64,000 nt of DNA, from NCBI GenBank assembly GCA_023055355.1, contig JALJCS010000001.1, positions 102,223,381 to 102,287,380 on the forward strand. The letters are read 5' to 3'. The notes under the pieces are model-generated. The model saw only the letters and a list, made by a program, of their open reading frames with translations, searched no databases and was not told the origin of the DNA. The DNA comes from Agelaius tricolor (lineage: Eukaryota; Chordata; Aves; Passeriformes; Icteridae). How positions within the stretch are numbered: the first letter of the stretch is position 1; every line of letters starts with the position of its first letter. Below are positions 1 through 12,692 of the stretch, piece after piece. A program made the translations under genes and the position numbers.

Positions 1-1434
1 AGGGAATATTTATATCTGATTATCCTGTTGGAAAGAAAGATGTGAATATTGTGAGTGTTTCAGCTACTGATTAGGCAGTAGAGTTTTGTTTATGTTCAGA
101 TAAACTCTTGAGGTGTCTGCCCGAATTTAACAAGGTGGTGTAGGGAGAGTAGAGCACCTGGAATGAATCTGACAATACACATGTTATCAGTCCCATTTTC
201 AGTGCTGAGGTGTGGATGACAAGAAATATGTGTTTCAGAAAATGGTTGCGCTAATTTACCAGCACAGGAGAGCCTGTGCCTTCCTTTCTCATTGCACTCT
301 GTCTGTGTGATCCTGTACATTTTCTTTTGCTGTCTCTGAAGCCAGTCTGACCCCTTGATGAGACATGTCAGCTTATTCAACAGGCAGAAAATTATCTCCC
401 TTTTTTTGCTTGCTGAGTGAGCTGAATTGAGTCATCAAACTGTTGGAGCTAGCACAAAGGAAGTGGTAAGTACACACAGCTGAGATTGAGAAAAAGGAGA
501 AAGCTGAACCATATTTTTAGTGGTAGGAAGCTGTTAGACCAGCTCAGCACTCTTGTGAAAACTCATTCTCAGTGAAGAACTCCTATGTCACATTCACTCT
601 GCCTCTGGACTGGTAAAACCTGGATATGTTGGCTGCTAAGGCTGGTGGTTCTGCAGAAGTCTTTGCCAGAAGAAAGATTGATTCAAGTGGGTCCCTTGAT
701 GGAGATGTCATTGGCAATGGATATTGATGGATTGAGGCTAATTACTAAGACTTAGTGCATAACCTTTTTGCTCTTTTATATATTTTTGTAAATATAAATT
801 TACACGTGAGCTTTATTTTGTTGACTCTTGCAAAGGATTTTGCCATTTGCACTTCAAAAACATTCATGTAACCCCAGAAGTTTTTGTTAAAACCTACAGA
901 TGTATTCACTTACTATATCTGTTAGTCACATGAATAGGGTAGGAATGCCTCAGAATCTGCAATGCTAAATAATGTGAGACTTACTGAAGAGAATGCTTGC
1001 TGGAAAAAATATAAAGCTACACAAAAGTGAGAATATTGGAGAGGTTTATTTTTGTCATTCTAGACAAATGCTAGTGATTATGTCAGTATTTTAAAATTTT
1101 GTGGTATTCAGCAACCACCATAAATAAACCACCACAAGCAATGCAAAACCCAACAACAAAAAACCTCAGCACCTGTCTAGGCATTAAAGAAAGAGACAAA
1201 TTTTCTAAACTGTATTTAATACCCTCAAATATTGGTCTTCTGTGCACTCTTCAAACATGGTTAATGCTAAGAGTTCAAGCTCTTAAGGAAGCTGACTTAA
1301 ACTCTCCATACCATGCTGAACAGTCTTCACACAGTAGGGCAAAAATGACTGCCTGTTTTCCACTACAGAACAAATTATATATCCAGATTCAGCTGGACAT
1401 ACCCAGGAATGGATCAAAACAATCAAAACCAGAA
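1..1434. other. Unique AT-rich non-coding DNA
   Basis: No open frame here resembles a known protein. The longest, 118 codons at 1099-1455 on plus, has no recognisable domain and runs into the CR1 tail that follows. The opposing short frames are composition-driven. I see no repeat family, no CpG-rich promoter and no structured RNA. Confidence 0.6.
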
Positions 1435-1698
1435 GACTTGGGAGACCTTCAATGAAATGTTGTACCAAACAGCAGGACAAGAAACAGAGGGCAGAAGATA
1501 ACTCACTGGAAGTTCCACCTGAATATGAGGAAAAACTTCTTTACTGTGTGTGTGACACGGATTTCCTGGAGATGTTGTGGTGTCTCCCTCACAATCCCAG
1601 GAATTGTGCTCTAGGATGATTCTGCTTGAGTAGGGAGGTTAAACCCAATGACCCAGTGTGGTCCCTTACAACTTTACTCATTTGTGATTCTGTCTGTT
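1435..1698 (+). mobile_element. CR1 LINE 3' end, decayed, 5'-truncated
   Basis: This is the 3'-terminal part of a CR1 (chicken repeat 1) non-LTR retrotransposon in sense orientation. Words matching my memory of avian CR1 tails occur in the right order: a GGAGACCTT start, CAGGACAAGA, GAAGTTCCACCTGAATATGAGG followed by AAAAACTTCTTTACTGTG, then CTGCTTGAG and GTCCCTT, and finally a GTGATTCTGT tail. An internal piece is missing between the ACTTCTTTACTGTG block and the 'gtgctctagg' block. There is no coding capacity. The divergence points to an old insertion, and 5' truncation is normal for CR1. The subfamily cannot be fixed by eye. Confidence 0.85.
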
Positions 1699-4600
1699 CA
1701 ATATCCCTGACAGATGCTCTAAGAATGACAAAGTAACAGAGATCAAATAATGGATCAAAGAAAGGCAGGTATTTTCAGAACACATTCATAGAGAAATCTT
1801 TTCTTTGCAGATGGATTTCACTTGAACAACTAGGATACTTTTATTCTGATTTGAAAAAATAAAAAGAAAGGATTTTCAAACTGTTAAAGACAGGAGATGA
1901 TAACCCTGAGATACCTGTAAAATCTTTATATGAAAATTATTTTTGTTACAATAATTACAAGTTTATTACATGAATATCAGGAAGTGGGAAAAACAAAAAA
2001 AAAAAGTTACTCTGAGTAGGTAGGTACTTGGTTGAGGCTGGCCACAAGGGAATACATGAAATATCCATGCAAGGAGTGTGGGCCAAAAAATGGAGACATT
2101 AGAACTGTTAATGTACAGAATGAAGCTGAATATCACAGATGAAAGAGAGGTGGCCGTGGCTGGACCAGGGATATATTCAGAGTCTAAATGATCAGAATCA
2201 ATGAGATTACCTTCACTCAGAAGTTGTGATAAATACAACACTCCCCCAACCAAACCAAAAAACAAATACAGTAGATAAAATTATCTTGAAGTCAAAATTA
2301 CTTTTAGAAAGGTGATAAAAGCTGAAATATTGGCAATGGACCATCAGACCTTGATTTGGCTATACCTGTGGATCTGGTATTGATTTCAGAATGCTAAATA
2401 GCACTGGAAATGTATTAATTTAACTAAATCCTAACTTATCCAGGATAAATTAGAAAAAAATGCTGTGAAGAAGTCCATCACCACCTTATTTATAAAAGCA
2501 GTCTTTCAATTTTTTTCCCCAGTAGTCACTGAACTAGCAATTGCTGATGCTATTTTAAGCTTGATTTTGCATGAAGATGGTTGACAAAAGACTATAACAC
2601 AAAATTGCTTTGAATTGAATGGCCCTGCTGTCTTTCAGTCTGAGTGAAAGAACAGACAAAGGAGAGCCCGCAGAGTTCTCAGCCTGAATGGGAGAGAAGT
2701 GCCTCCAAAGAAGGGATTTGGCCAGAAGAGAAGCAGAGTGAGATATTCACAGACTTGTCTGTGAAGGAAACTCGTAAATAAGTCAAACATGGAAAATGAG
2801 TTTAGAATTGCAGTACCTCCAGGAAAGGGAGGGAAATATGTTGGAAATGCAGCTGTGTCAGTGTTCACTTTAGTGGGTACCCTAGGAATGTTCAAAGTGA
2901 AAAAAAAGGATAATTTCAAGGCAACAGATAATTGTTATTGAAGAATTGTGAAAAATGAACCCACAGAACCACAGATCCAGTATCAATTTTTTCAGTAGTT
3001 TTCTTGGTTTCAAAGTGGTTCTGTATTGGGTATAGAATCTGTTTGTAGGGAAAAGTAATCAGAGAAACCTATAGCATTTAACTGAGCATTATAAAGTTAA
3101 AAACATATTTTGAGAAAAATAATTAGGATATCCACACAATTGAAAGACTGGATAAAATGTGAAAAAATTTTACCAGAGTAGAAATCTGCAAGCATATCCT
3201 CTCACCTTCTTTAGTATAATGAATTATTTTCAAGGCAAATACAGTATATTTAACTAATCAGAGCTGCAATAAAATAGTATATGAATTTCTGATTAGATAA
3301 AATTGATAATGATTAAAAAAACCCCCCAAACTGTCAGGAGAGGAACTGTCTAAAAAAAGGATATAGGCATATTTGTGATATAGGGTAGTGGGAGTTTATT
3401 GTTAAACTTCCTCTGGATAAACTATTAGAATACATCTGCTACAACCTTTTAATTTATCCCCGTGTAAAGGCTCAATATTTAGAGCCCAAATGGATTTTGC
3501 TGATGATTTAAATTGAGGAGGTATCATTATTGCAGAAGAGGATCATAATAGGACAGTGGCAAAATTGGATGACCTTGAGAACTGTGATCACAGAAAGAGG
3601 ATGGAATTTAAAATCTGAAATACAAGTGTCAAATAAAGATTTTCTGCTTTGATTTGGAATCTTAACATTAGAACAGAGATAAGAGAAAGCTTGATCAAAG
3701 AATGACACAAGGAGTAGAAGTGATGCAATGCTATGGAAAGAAAATTCAATTCTCGGATGTGTCTGCTAACAGAGGGAGGGAAAAGGAGATGTAACTGGAT
3801 GTGATCTTCACTATTACTGCACAACCCCAGTGACCTGTATTTGTAAAAGATGCTTGAAGCCAGAAAAGCTGCAGAGAAAGGCTATGAAGTATGTAAGGGG
3901 AGTGGAGAGAAAACAAAAAGACCCAAAAAGACCCTCTATTTTTTAGCCAAATTGCAGACTCAGGAAGCATTTAGCATAAGCCTGTATCATTTGAATATAT
4001 TCTTGTCTAAGACTTATGGGAATGAAACTCTTCCAGTCAGATATTTCTGCATCTGCTGATTTTGGTTCCTTTATTACTCACTGGGGAATTTCTCTTAAAA
4101 TACAGCAACTCTTCAGAGCCATCGCATGGGGAATTAAAAGAATTTAAGTAAAATAGCATATGTGTAGATGCTTTCATCCTGTCTTGAACTGCCATTAGAT
4201 GCATCTAAGGGGAAAAAACTGTGGAAAATGTGCAGAGTAAAATCCTGGCTCCAGCAAAGGCAATGCTGAAAAGGAATGGTTATGGTGTCCCCCAGCAGTA
4301 CAGTTAGTTTGAAATAAAGTAGCTTGAAGTAGTTCATTTTTATGGTCATCTGATCTTTCCACTGTTCACATTCTTTGTTCAAATTTAAAAGTGTTAACGT
4401 AACTGTTTTTAAAGAATAAAACTCTGAGATTTTAAAAGACAAATATTCCTGGAATGAAGAAAACAGGACAAGTCCTGTTTTTAAATCTGAACAAATGATT
4501 ATCAGGAATTAAAAAACCCACACAAATCCTTAAGTACCCTTTTTTGGAATGAAACATTCTTAGATTATGGGAGAGAGGAGAGTTGTAATTTTACAATGTC

Positions 4601-5000
4601 TTTCACTGTCACTCAATAAATTTCAAAGATTATTGGAAGCAGGTTCACAGAAGACTCTGTTATTTGTCTTTCGAAATATGCACGAACTCTTAGGACAGTT
4701 CATCTAAATCACTTTGAAACACCCAGCAGCCTGGTACTGTAATGCAAACAGAACTATTTTATAAATCAGTCAGGAGAACTCATTCTTTAAAAGATATGCT
4801 ACATTACTGGAGGCAAAAAGCTCTCTGTTTCATTATATAACAATGACAATAACTCAATTTAAGTGTATAATGACCCAAGTCAGCAGTCCACAGCAACAAA
4901 AATTTAATAGGAACCTTATCTAGTTTGCTGACATGTTCTTCTCTAGAAACCATTATAGGCTCTTCAGTATACAAAACAATTGGCTCTAATCTTTAATATT
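1699..5000. other. Unique non-coding DNA
   Basis: AT-rich sequence with many short opposing open frames of 60-102 codons and none with a recognisable motif. The stretch at 2640-2930 is purine-rich on plus and gives a 94-codon frame on minus that looks like a composition artefact. I see no repeat family, RNA gene or promoter. Part may be repeat too decayed to read. Confidence 0.55.
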
Positions 5001-5004
5001 GCTA

Positions 5005-5018
5005 AGCAGCAGGGGGCA
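5005..5018 (+). promoter_or_regulatory. CTCF-like binding motif
   Basis: AGCAGCAGGGGGCA matches the core of the vertebrate CTCF motif (CAGCAGGGGGCR type). It sits in AT-rich unique DNA and is followed within 100 bp by the CpG-dense block at 5072-5280. One motif match in 64 kb could be chance. CTCF binding would suggest an insulator or loop anchor, but nothing in the sequence proves occupancy. Confidence 0.35.
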
Positions 5019-5071
5019 AATAGGCATTTTAGCACAGCTTTGCTTCTTATAAACAGCATTTAAAATATTCA

Positions 5072-5280
5072 CGTGCTCCTAGGCGCAGAGCTGTATGTCA
5101 AGTGTTTCTGAAGTTTGGTCATTAGAAGAGGCTCTCTGGAAGCAGGGAAGCGTTTCTGCACTCCCGCGATGCCCTTTGGAACGGATCGAATGTCACCTTG
5201 CTGCGAGGGTGAGAGATTCCAGCCAGGGCTTCCTTCAGGAGCAGCGTGATTTCCGACTATCTCCTGATGTAAATTAAACC
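5072..5280. promoter_or_regulatory. CpG-dense unique block, candidate conserved element
   Basis: Ten CpG dinucleotides fall between about 5072 and 5255, whereas the flanking kilobases have almost none. A 60-codon open frame at 5095-5277 on plus spans it, but it has no recognisable domain and I do not call it coding. Unmethylated or constrained sequence is the usual reason for CpG to survive in vertebrate DNA, so a regulatory element or an unrecognised exon is possible. The block lies just downstream of a CTCF-like motif. Confidence 0.35.
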
Positions 5281-6039
5281 CATGATAAAGTGAATAGGCT
5301 CCAGAGAGCCATTATGAAGAAAATCACTCAATTAAATACAAAACCAAATGTAATTTCCTCCCTATTTCTTCCACTAGTTTTCTATATACTGCACATAAAG
5401 AGTACATACTATTGCCTATATTAAGTAGGCTATAATGGCCACTTAGCTTATGATATGAAATATTTATAGAGGTAGTAGTGCTGAGACTGGGACAGCAACA
5501 GAGTAAGAAGCTGTCAGAAAACAACACCTGTATTTACATCTCATTCATGTCTGCTCAAAATTCATTCATTGTGGTCATTTAAATACTATTTTGTTATTTT
5601 TACAGTTACAAGGCAATCAGAGGACATTAGGTATAAATATATTTTTTATGGTTTTGGTAATACTGCAATGCTTTAGCAATGCATGCTGGCCCTCCATAAC
5701 AGAAGGGTGAAAAGTAGCATGTAAAAAATCTGCTCTCTGCCTGAAACAAAAGATTTTATACAGAAGGCACTGCCTGAGTCACTGAGTCTAGCCACCGGTC
5801 ATCACAGATTAGTGATTTTTAGTTTGGAAGGCTTTGCAGCAGATATGTCTCACATCTCCTTGCACACAGGCCAAAAAAAACAACCCAAATACACTTTAAT
5901 ACAGTGAAAGCCAATGTAAAGGAGGAGGCATCTCTAGAAGAGAAATGGGGAAGAAGGGTGTGTGGGGTAAAAGGAACTGTGGTGAAGGACACGTCAGAAG
6001 GATGTGAATGAGAAAGGGAAACCTAGAGCTAAGGAGTGC

Positions 6040-6089
6040 AAAGTAAAGGTATTTGGGTATGCTTAAAGTGAAGGTTTTTGGGTATACTT
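6040..6089. repeat. Tandem duplication, 2 x 25 bp
   Basis: The 25-bp unit 6040-6064 is repeated directly at 6065-6089 with three substitutions. Both copies contain TTTGGGTAT followed by RCTT. The copies abut without a spacer, as expected from replication slippage or a templated repair event. Confidence 0.9.
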
Positions 6090-6997
6090 ATGGAGCTCCA
6101 ACCTAGATTAAGTCACACCGTGTTTGCCTTAGGATAACGTCACAACCTTTGACAATTGTTGCACCTTGCCTGTCATATGTTTGGGATATAAACCACTACA
6201 CCTAAGCTAGCCAGGATAATCTCTCTGTCCTAATGGAGAAAACCAGGAAATTTTAGGACAAGAACAGTTTCCAAAATGTACTTTAGATGGGATGTATTGG
6301 GTCATAAAAGTACCTAATCTCCATTAAGCTCTGTGGTTTCTTTGGTTTAGTTTTGGTTTTCATTCTGTGCATGAGAAATATATATATTGTGCTTGTATGG
6401 GCACTTTCTGCCAGAAATAATATTACATCCTCTGTGTCCACCTCTTCCCATGCATATCGATATGGTTGTATATGATAAGTGTTGTCTGTGCTCTGTTGTG
6501 AGGGCTCTGATTGCCTCCTCCCTTTCTCTTTATTGCTCAGCTAGCAGAATGAGTTCAAAAGGTTAGTGTTTTTTCAGCCAGTGCTGTAGGAAACAGAAAA
6601 CCAGGAACTTTGTGAAAAATCATCCTGTGAAAGGAGAATTTTTTGAGTTTGGATCCGTTATGTTATGTTATACTTTTCAGTGGCTGCTGACAACTTCCTA
6701 TTTAGTATTGTCAATCTTTTCTAGTGTTTCTTGTCTACAGAGCTTGTGAGGCCTTCTTTTTATTTTAATTTATAACTACCAAATAGTTATCTGACACCTT
6801 GTGAATGGAACATGAGGAAGAATGAAGTTGAAAGTCTGTGTCATACAAGGATGTTATTTGACAAGATAACTGCACTGCTCCAAGAGCTTCCAGATGCCAG
6901 AAGGGGTAGTTCTGCTCTTGCATTCCCCGTTTACCACTGCTATCAGTTTTCCCTTCCTTCAACAAAATGAATGGCCAAAGATGTTTTACCAAAAGCA

Positions 6998-7082
6998 TTC
7001 AAAACAAACCAAAAAAACCAAAAAAACCCAAAACCAAACCAAACCAAACCAAAACCACCAAAATACCAAAAAAAAAAAAAAA
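6998..7082. repeat. A-rich low-complexity tract, (AAACC)n-like
   Basis: About 85 bp of A runs interrupted by CC or CCC, with a clear AAACC pentamer phase at 7030-7051 and a terminal A run at 7069-7082. There is no retrocopy body upstream that would make it a poly(A) tail, so I treat it as a simple repeat. Confidence 0.85.
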
Positions 7083-9054
7083 GGAGAGACGAAGAGTTCA
7101 TAGTGCACCAGGACAACTGAAATTGGGAAGACAGGACTGTGTTGCTGAGTAAATGTGCCTGCAAAAAGGAGGAAGGAGAAACTCTCCTTTTGGCAACAGC
7201 AGGTTGCTCCCTGTCTTACCTGAGGAAAAATGTGATAACTATAGCCAAGCAGCAGAGGAAATTAAAAAGAAGCTGCAATGACCTAGGAATGATGGCATTT
7301 GCTCAGCAGCCGGGTCAGGCAGGTGATTTTCACTGTGTAGAGTCCTGAGTTTGCACCACTCTGCTGCTGCTGGGAGCTTACAGGGCTTGAAGGGCTGCTC
7401 AGGAGGCTTTGCAGTTTTTGTTGTGTGAGCAGAAGGAGGCTTAGAGGTGCAACCAAACGTATTCCATCAGATTTAACAAAAAGAGGTAAACGTGGGAAAG
7501 AGAGACAAGAGTTTGGAGGGTATGTTCATGTTTTTATTAAAGCAGTCCTGCTGAGTTTCCTTTGGCTATTTTTCTGAATCCCTCAAGTGGGGACCCTTAG
7601 GAAAAGACCATGGTTAAGCATTTCTACTTTTAAAATATAGTGTTGGGCTGTCATTAGACCTTTGAGTTGGCCTTAGGTCTTACTGCCTGTGGTTAGGAAG
7701 GAAACTTGTTTTACATGCACTAAAATGCCTAAAGAAAAGGCACCCTACCCTGAAGTTGTTTTTATTCCAATTAAAATGTCTTTGGGTTTTTGGAAACATT
7801 TAGCACTTTTTACTTGCTTTTCCTTTTCCTTACGAAGAGTCCAACACCCCTGAAGAGAAGGTGAGCCTGTGTCTCATGGAGAGCTATTTGTTATCAGGTG
7901 GTGAAGTGTGAACTTGCCTTGTCTCACTAAGGAAGCTGACAGAGGCAACATCTCATTTTTCTCCCTGTAGTAATTGCTTTAAGGCAAAATACTTTTCAAT
8001 GTCTTGGGAAAGAAAAATTCTTGTTAAAGTAAGCCTTACTGATTTTATCATTACTGACCTCGTAAGTGGCTGCTGACTTACATTTTTAGCAGCCAGTAAG
8101 AACATTCTGGGTTCCTTTAAGAGGAAGTGGGCTTAAGACAATGTCTGTCATGAAGGAAAACCATAGGCTCAGAGGATTTGACATTGTTTATTTCTCTAAG
8201 AACTCATTCATTATGTTTCTCATTCTTTTTGGATTTCAGAGGCTTATTTCAGAAAATGAGCAGTTCAATACTGATCTGTGCTAAAGCAAACACGTGGTCC
8301 ATCTGGTGAATTGCACATCTGTCTTCAGACAATAGAAGGCGATTGGACATTCTCCAGGATGGTATTATGCCCTAGGCCGTGCTTTGTCTTGTGCCTTACT
8401 AGTGATTTCAGACTCTCTCATTTTTGTAGCAGTGTCTTCATATAAAGACATTTCAGTTTTGAACTTTTCTCTTAGAATCCTTCAGGGAGTTTTATCTGTG
8501 TTATCATATGAACACAGACTATAAAATGAAAATATGGTATAAAGCAAGAATCATGTAGTTGATTCAAATAGCTGATCATGGGGTTCCTCCTGCACAGAAC
8601 CATTTGAAGCATCAGGGACCAAGTTTACAATATCTATAAAGGCAGAGATTGGAGAAGACTAAATGATTATGTAATGATGATTAAACACCAAAGCCTTTCT
8701 CTAATAAAGAAATGAGGTATGACCTAATTACTACTGTTTGCTAGTAAAGATTGATCCATTTATCATTTTACTCTCTGTAATGGTTAAAGTATTTTCTCTC
8801 AATTTTCAATAAAGTGGAACTTTTGCAGTGTTTTCAAACTTTTGAGTTATCACTTGGGGCTCAAATAGTCACAATTAAATTATGATGACCTGAGAAGTCA
8901 TTCTGCCACAATTACCTTTGTGCCCTTAGCACACCTCAGTTTAATGCAAAATGCTAAGTTTAATGCCAAATTTTAAGCTTGTCAAATTTCAATGTATTTT
9001 TTGCTGAGAAGTCAGCAGTTGTGACTGAAATGCACCAAAAGCACTCACATTGTG

Positions 9055-9122
9055 GACTAGGTTGGCTCAGTTGACAGAGTAACCTATGAAGCCATAGAAA
9101 TTTGGTCATGCTTCATCAAGAG
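9055..9122 (+). repeat. tRNA-like relic (tRNA pseudogene or SINE head)
   Basis: TTGGCTCAGTTG (9062-9073) followed by ACAGAG is a good match to a tRNA D-arm / Pol III box A. A box B-like GGTCATGCTTC begins at 9104, 42 bp downstream, close to the spacing in tRNA genes. Between them CTATG and CATAG can pair as a decayed anticodon stem, but the loop is too short for a working tRNA. The acceptor stem is not recognisable. It is not a functional tRNA. A tRNA-derived SINE head or chance similarity are the alternatives. Confidence 0.4.
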
Positions 9123-9218
9123 CCAGAGTTCCAGCATTTTTCTCTGGTGTCCTGTGCAAGGCCTCAGGAAACTTGCACAATGAGCCTCTGACAGCAGCTT
9201 AGGGTATTTTATGTACTC

Positions 9219-9900
9219 TGAGTTCCGGAGAAATACAGACAAGATATTCTCAAGAGGTCAAAACAACAAAAAGAACTTTAGTGGCAACTTCAGAAAATCA
9301 GAGGGCTTTGGCAGAAGTTTACAGCAGCATTCAGTGAACATAAAGCACTTCACAAGGCATTAACTTAGCCCATTCAACTTAGCAAACTCCAGGCCCATCT
9401 GATTTTACCTATCTAAAAGCTTCAAGAATAGGGACTTAGAAGACGGAGAAGAGACAGACAGACAGAAAAAGTATAGAAAAGAACAAATATTGGTACCACT
9501 CCTGGTTCCAGTCGTGTTCAGCTGATAGAAATTCCAAGAGGTGGTAGGGCACATGCTTGCCACGCTGGGTTAAATACCCTTTGACTTTGTGGGCCCTGGG
9601 CCCTTCCCCCTTCCTCCAGGTAGCACTTTCAGTCATTTGACCATCCTGGGGCTGGACTGGGGCTCCAGGAGGGGGATGTGGAGCATTGCCTGGGGCATGC
9701 CAGGGACTGGCGGCCACTGTGGGGTGGGATACAGACCCAGGGGGAGGAATGGGGTACGTGCATCACCTCAGCAAAGCTCAGCCTGCTGCTTTACCCCTGC
9801 TCTGAAAGGTTTTGGGCTAGCAATACTTCCAGCCTTTCCACGTCTGAGAAGAGTGATGGAAAGCTGTATTTAACTCCTTGGGAGGTCCCATGCAAAGTAA
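9219..9900 (-). mobile_element. Candidate solo LTR of an endogenous retrovirus (ERVL-like)
   Basis: Read on minus, a GC-rich segment (about 9560-9780) leads into TATTTAA (near 9572-9578), a plausible TATA box. A CT-rich stretch with tandem CTGT units follows (near 9450-9470), and CA occurs at the low-coordinate end (9219-9220). That order resembles the U3-R-U5 of an LTR, and the wording resembles avian ERVL LTRs as I remember them. No internal retroviral sequence or second LTR is visible, hence 'solo'. The high-coordinate boundary is uncertain, and I could not match target-site duplications. The open frames inside (93, 94 and 98 codons) are not genes. Confidence 0.4.
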
Positions 9901-10947
9901 TTAATCTTCCTTCCACACCTGACTTTGAAGGTGTTTTTCAGCAACAGGAGAGCAACAGCATTGTAATGATATAGGTAGAAGTTGAATTAGATAGCACTCT
10001 TTCCTTTCTGTGTAAGGCAGGATGTTTGTTTTAAACCATGGTACAAGGCCTTTGACAGTCTTGCCAGAATCCCGAATTTCCTTTATTGGGCCAAAGGTCT
10101 CATGACACTAGTGTTTGAGATGTGGATAGAATCACAGTTCACATAGAATTTGTTTGTGATTCTGGGGTCAGTCCCACAACTGGCTGAAGGGAGAACCTTT
10201 CCCCTGCTACTTTGGGGTTTGTATGGTAGTGTTTTCACCTGTGTTAGATTTCTGTGCTCCAGCTTTACTGTTGCCCTGAAGAGGAAAGTGAATATCAGCT
10301 GGCAGGCTGACAGTGAGTTTTTTGCCATAAACCCTGGTCAGCTTTAGACTGTTGATGAACAATGAGGCATCTTTACTCTCAAACCCATGTGAGGGCCTAT
10401 AGGCAGAAAGGCAAAGGCATCAGGTGTTTTAAACTCGTAATGTTAGCGCTTTCCAGAAGAAGGACACAAGTCCCTATAGTTCTTACTTGAAGTACAGACA
10501 CTTCCAGGGGACCTGTTTTGATTTATCCAGCCAGTTGTGGGGGAAGGGGATTGCAAAGCAATAGATCAGATGATTTAGCTGCAGAGTTTGCTTTCAAGAT
10601 GGCAAGCAGCACATGTGCTCATTATTAAGCACATATGCTTATTGCAATTCCACCAGCAAACTCAGAACTTCATCAATGAGACAAACATTGAAGCTAATTT
10701 CCACTGCTCCCATGGAGCTGCAGTCTAATCATGTCTGTTGAAGTGACCTTTGGAAAAAAGTTAACAGAGTAAATGACAAACTTATCAAAGCTTTATTAGG
10801 ACACTTTTGCCTCATTTCATAGTTTTTGAAACCTTCAATAAAAATGTTTACTGCTGCCACTGCTGGTGACGGAATATATATATAAAAATGTTTACAATTT
10901 TTCCTTAGTACTGCTCCTTTTTTAAAAATTTTTGAATTTAATTGAAC

Positions 10948-10977
10948 TCAAATGTATTCAAATGTGTTCAATATATG
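10948..10977. repeat. Short decamer tandem repeat
   Basis: TCAAATGTAT, TCAAATGTGT and a degenerate TCAATATATG follow one another without spacers, giving about three units of a 10-bp repeat. Confidence 0.7.
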
Positions 10978-12656
10978 GATTTTTCCATAAAAAAAGCATA
11001 TTGTACTATGTAGCTACTGTTCCTAGATGATCTGAGATTTTCCTAACTATTGTAGTGAAAATGTTAGCTTCATCTTTATGGAATGAAAAATGAATGGACT
11101 GATAAAGCAAAAAAGCTCGGGTAGGATAGGTATGCAATGTATTCAGCTCCTTGCAGAGTTGTTTTTCTTGCTAGGCTTGGTATTGTTAGAGTAGACAAAT
11201 GAAGACCATAGGCTAATGGTCTGCTTCTCTGCTAGTAGCCTGGTAGGTATGTGTCTTTACTTCACAGGCAAGCCAGGAGCTTTCTCTCTCTTGCCACTAT
11301 TTTTGTCCTCCATCATTTCTACTCCCTTGACCTTTACCTCTGCTGATGCTGGAGTAGATCAGATGGTGCTGTTGACACTTTGAATTTTAGAAAATGTTCA
11401 GTTTAACTTTAGGCCTAAATCTCTCAACTTAAACTTTAAATAAAAGATGCTCACTGTTAGGTCTTTGGTCCTCTGGAGAGCTGAAATTCATTGCTCCATA
11501 AAACTGTACAATTGCAGCCACAATGTTGGGCTTCCTACTCCTCTCCTCATGCTATAGATTTTATGATTTTGCAATGTGCTCTTTGTACTGCAGCTATAGA
11601 AAACCCCTTTTATTTTCCTTGATTTTGCCAAGAGAGCTTAGCAACAGATACTTTACACCCTCAGAGAAGAACGCTGGTTGTAGGGGTTGTTGGCTCTTAC
11701 CCTGGATTCCAGAGTTCCCAGGTTCCATTGTGCCCCACAGAGTGCTGCAGGGGACGTCCCTGTCCCTCCTGTGTCTCTCCATTTAAAGGGAACCCAAGAA
11801 AGGTGGATGTAGCCTGTAATGTTTCCTGAGAAACAGGACAGCCAGAGCACTGGGATTGCAGGGCACATTAAGAAGTGCCTTTTGTCTTCAGTCTAGAAAT
11901 AGCCTCAAGGTTGAGTCTAAGTTTGAGTCTGAGTGTTGACATGGGTGAACTGTTCTTGTGTTCCCCAAAGCAGAGGAGAAAAGAAGGAACAAGGAAAATA
12001 GCAGTTAGTTCTAGCACTGCAACAGATCAGTTGGGCTACTGTCTGTAAAGGTCTGTTTCATTCATCACCTGAAAGATAATTATGTGAAAACCTCTATTTC
12101 TATTAAATTGCACCATTTGTTTGTTAAAGCAATTATTTATAATGTTTCCCCAACTGTAGCTACTATTCCTCACCTCTGATGTGAGAGCTGACTTTCAGAG
12201 ACCTCTCACAGACTATTTCTCCTTGCAAATCTATTCTTCTTACCATTTTTCATTTAGGCTAAACATGAGGGAAAAGGCCAAACTTTTGTAGGTCTCTGTG
12301 TCTGTCAGACATGCATGAGGGGAGAGTGAGGCTCTATACTTTGGAATACACAATGAAAAAGAAAAAGACATCTGTTTTCATGCATTGATTTTCATATATT
12401 TTAAATGTATAGTATATTAAGAGCTGACTTAGCACTTTATAGAATACTAACCATTTTTCTCACAATTCCATCCTCTAGTTCAGATTTATTTTGCATGTGG
12501 AATTGAGTTTTCGGTTAGGTGCCAAGCTATGGAAGCAAATTTTCCTATTTCTAATTGCACTGCTTGCTCCAATTCCCCTTGTAATAGTATTTATAGTCAG
12601 TTCAACATGCAGTTTATCCTCTGTGTACTTAAAGTACCTGAAAATTTAGCTCCATG

Positions 12657-12692
12657 TATGTATATATATACACACACACACACATACACACT
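12657..12692. repeat. (TA)n(CA)n compound microsatellite
   Basis: Five TA units (12661-12670) pass directly into seven CA units (12671-12684) and then an interrupted CA tail. Likely length-polymorphic. Confidence 0.9.

Larger units (their letters stand above)
5281..9050. other. Unique non-coding DNA with small simple repeats
   Basis: Holds the 25-bp tandem duplication (6040-6089) and the A-rich tract (6998-7082), but no gene. The short frames that cross the A-rich tract (lysine/proline/threonine-rich on plus, phenylalanine/tryptophan-rich on minus) are translations of the simple repeat. An imperfect hairpin with arms TGGCTGCT and AGCAGCCA lies near 8063-8095. Confidence 0.55.

Noticed and set aside
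6894..7164. Lysine-rich plus frame and aromatic-rich minus frame
   Set aside because: Both are read-throughs of the A-rich AAACC tract.
8063..8095. Hairpin with GGCTGCT/AGCAGCC arms as a structured RNA
   Set aside because: The perfect part is only 8 bp and the outer pairs mismatch, so it is within chance expectation.
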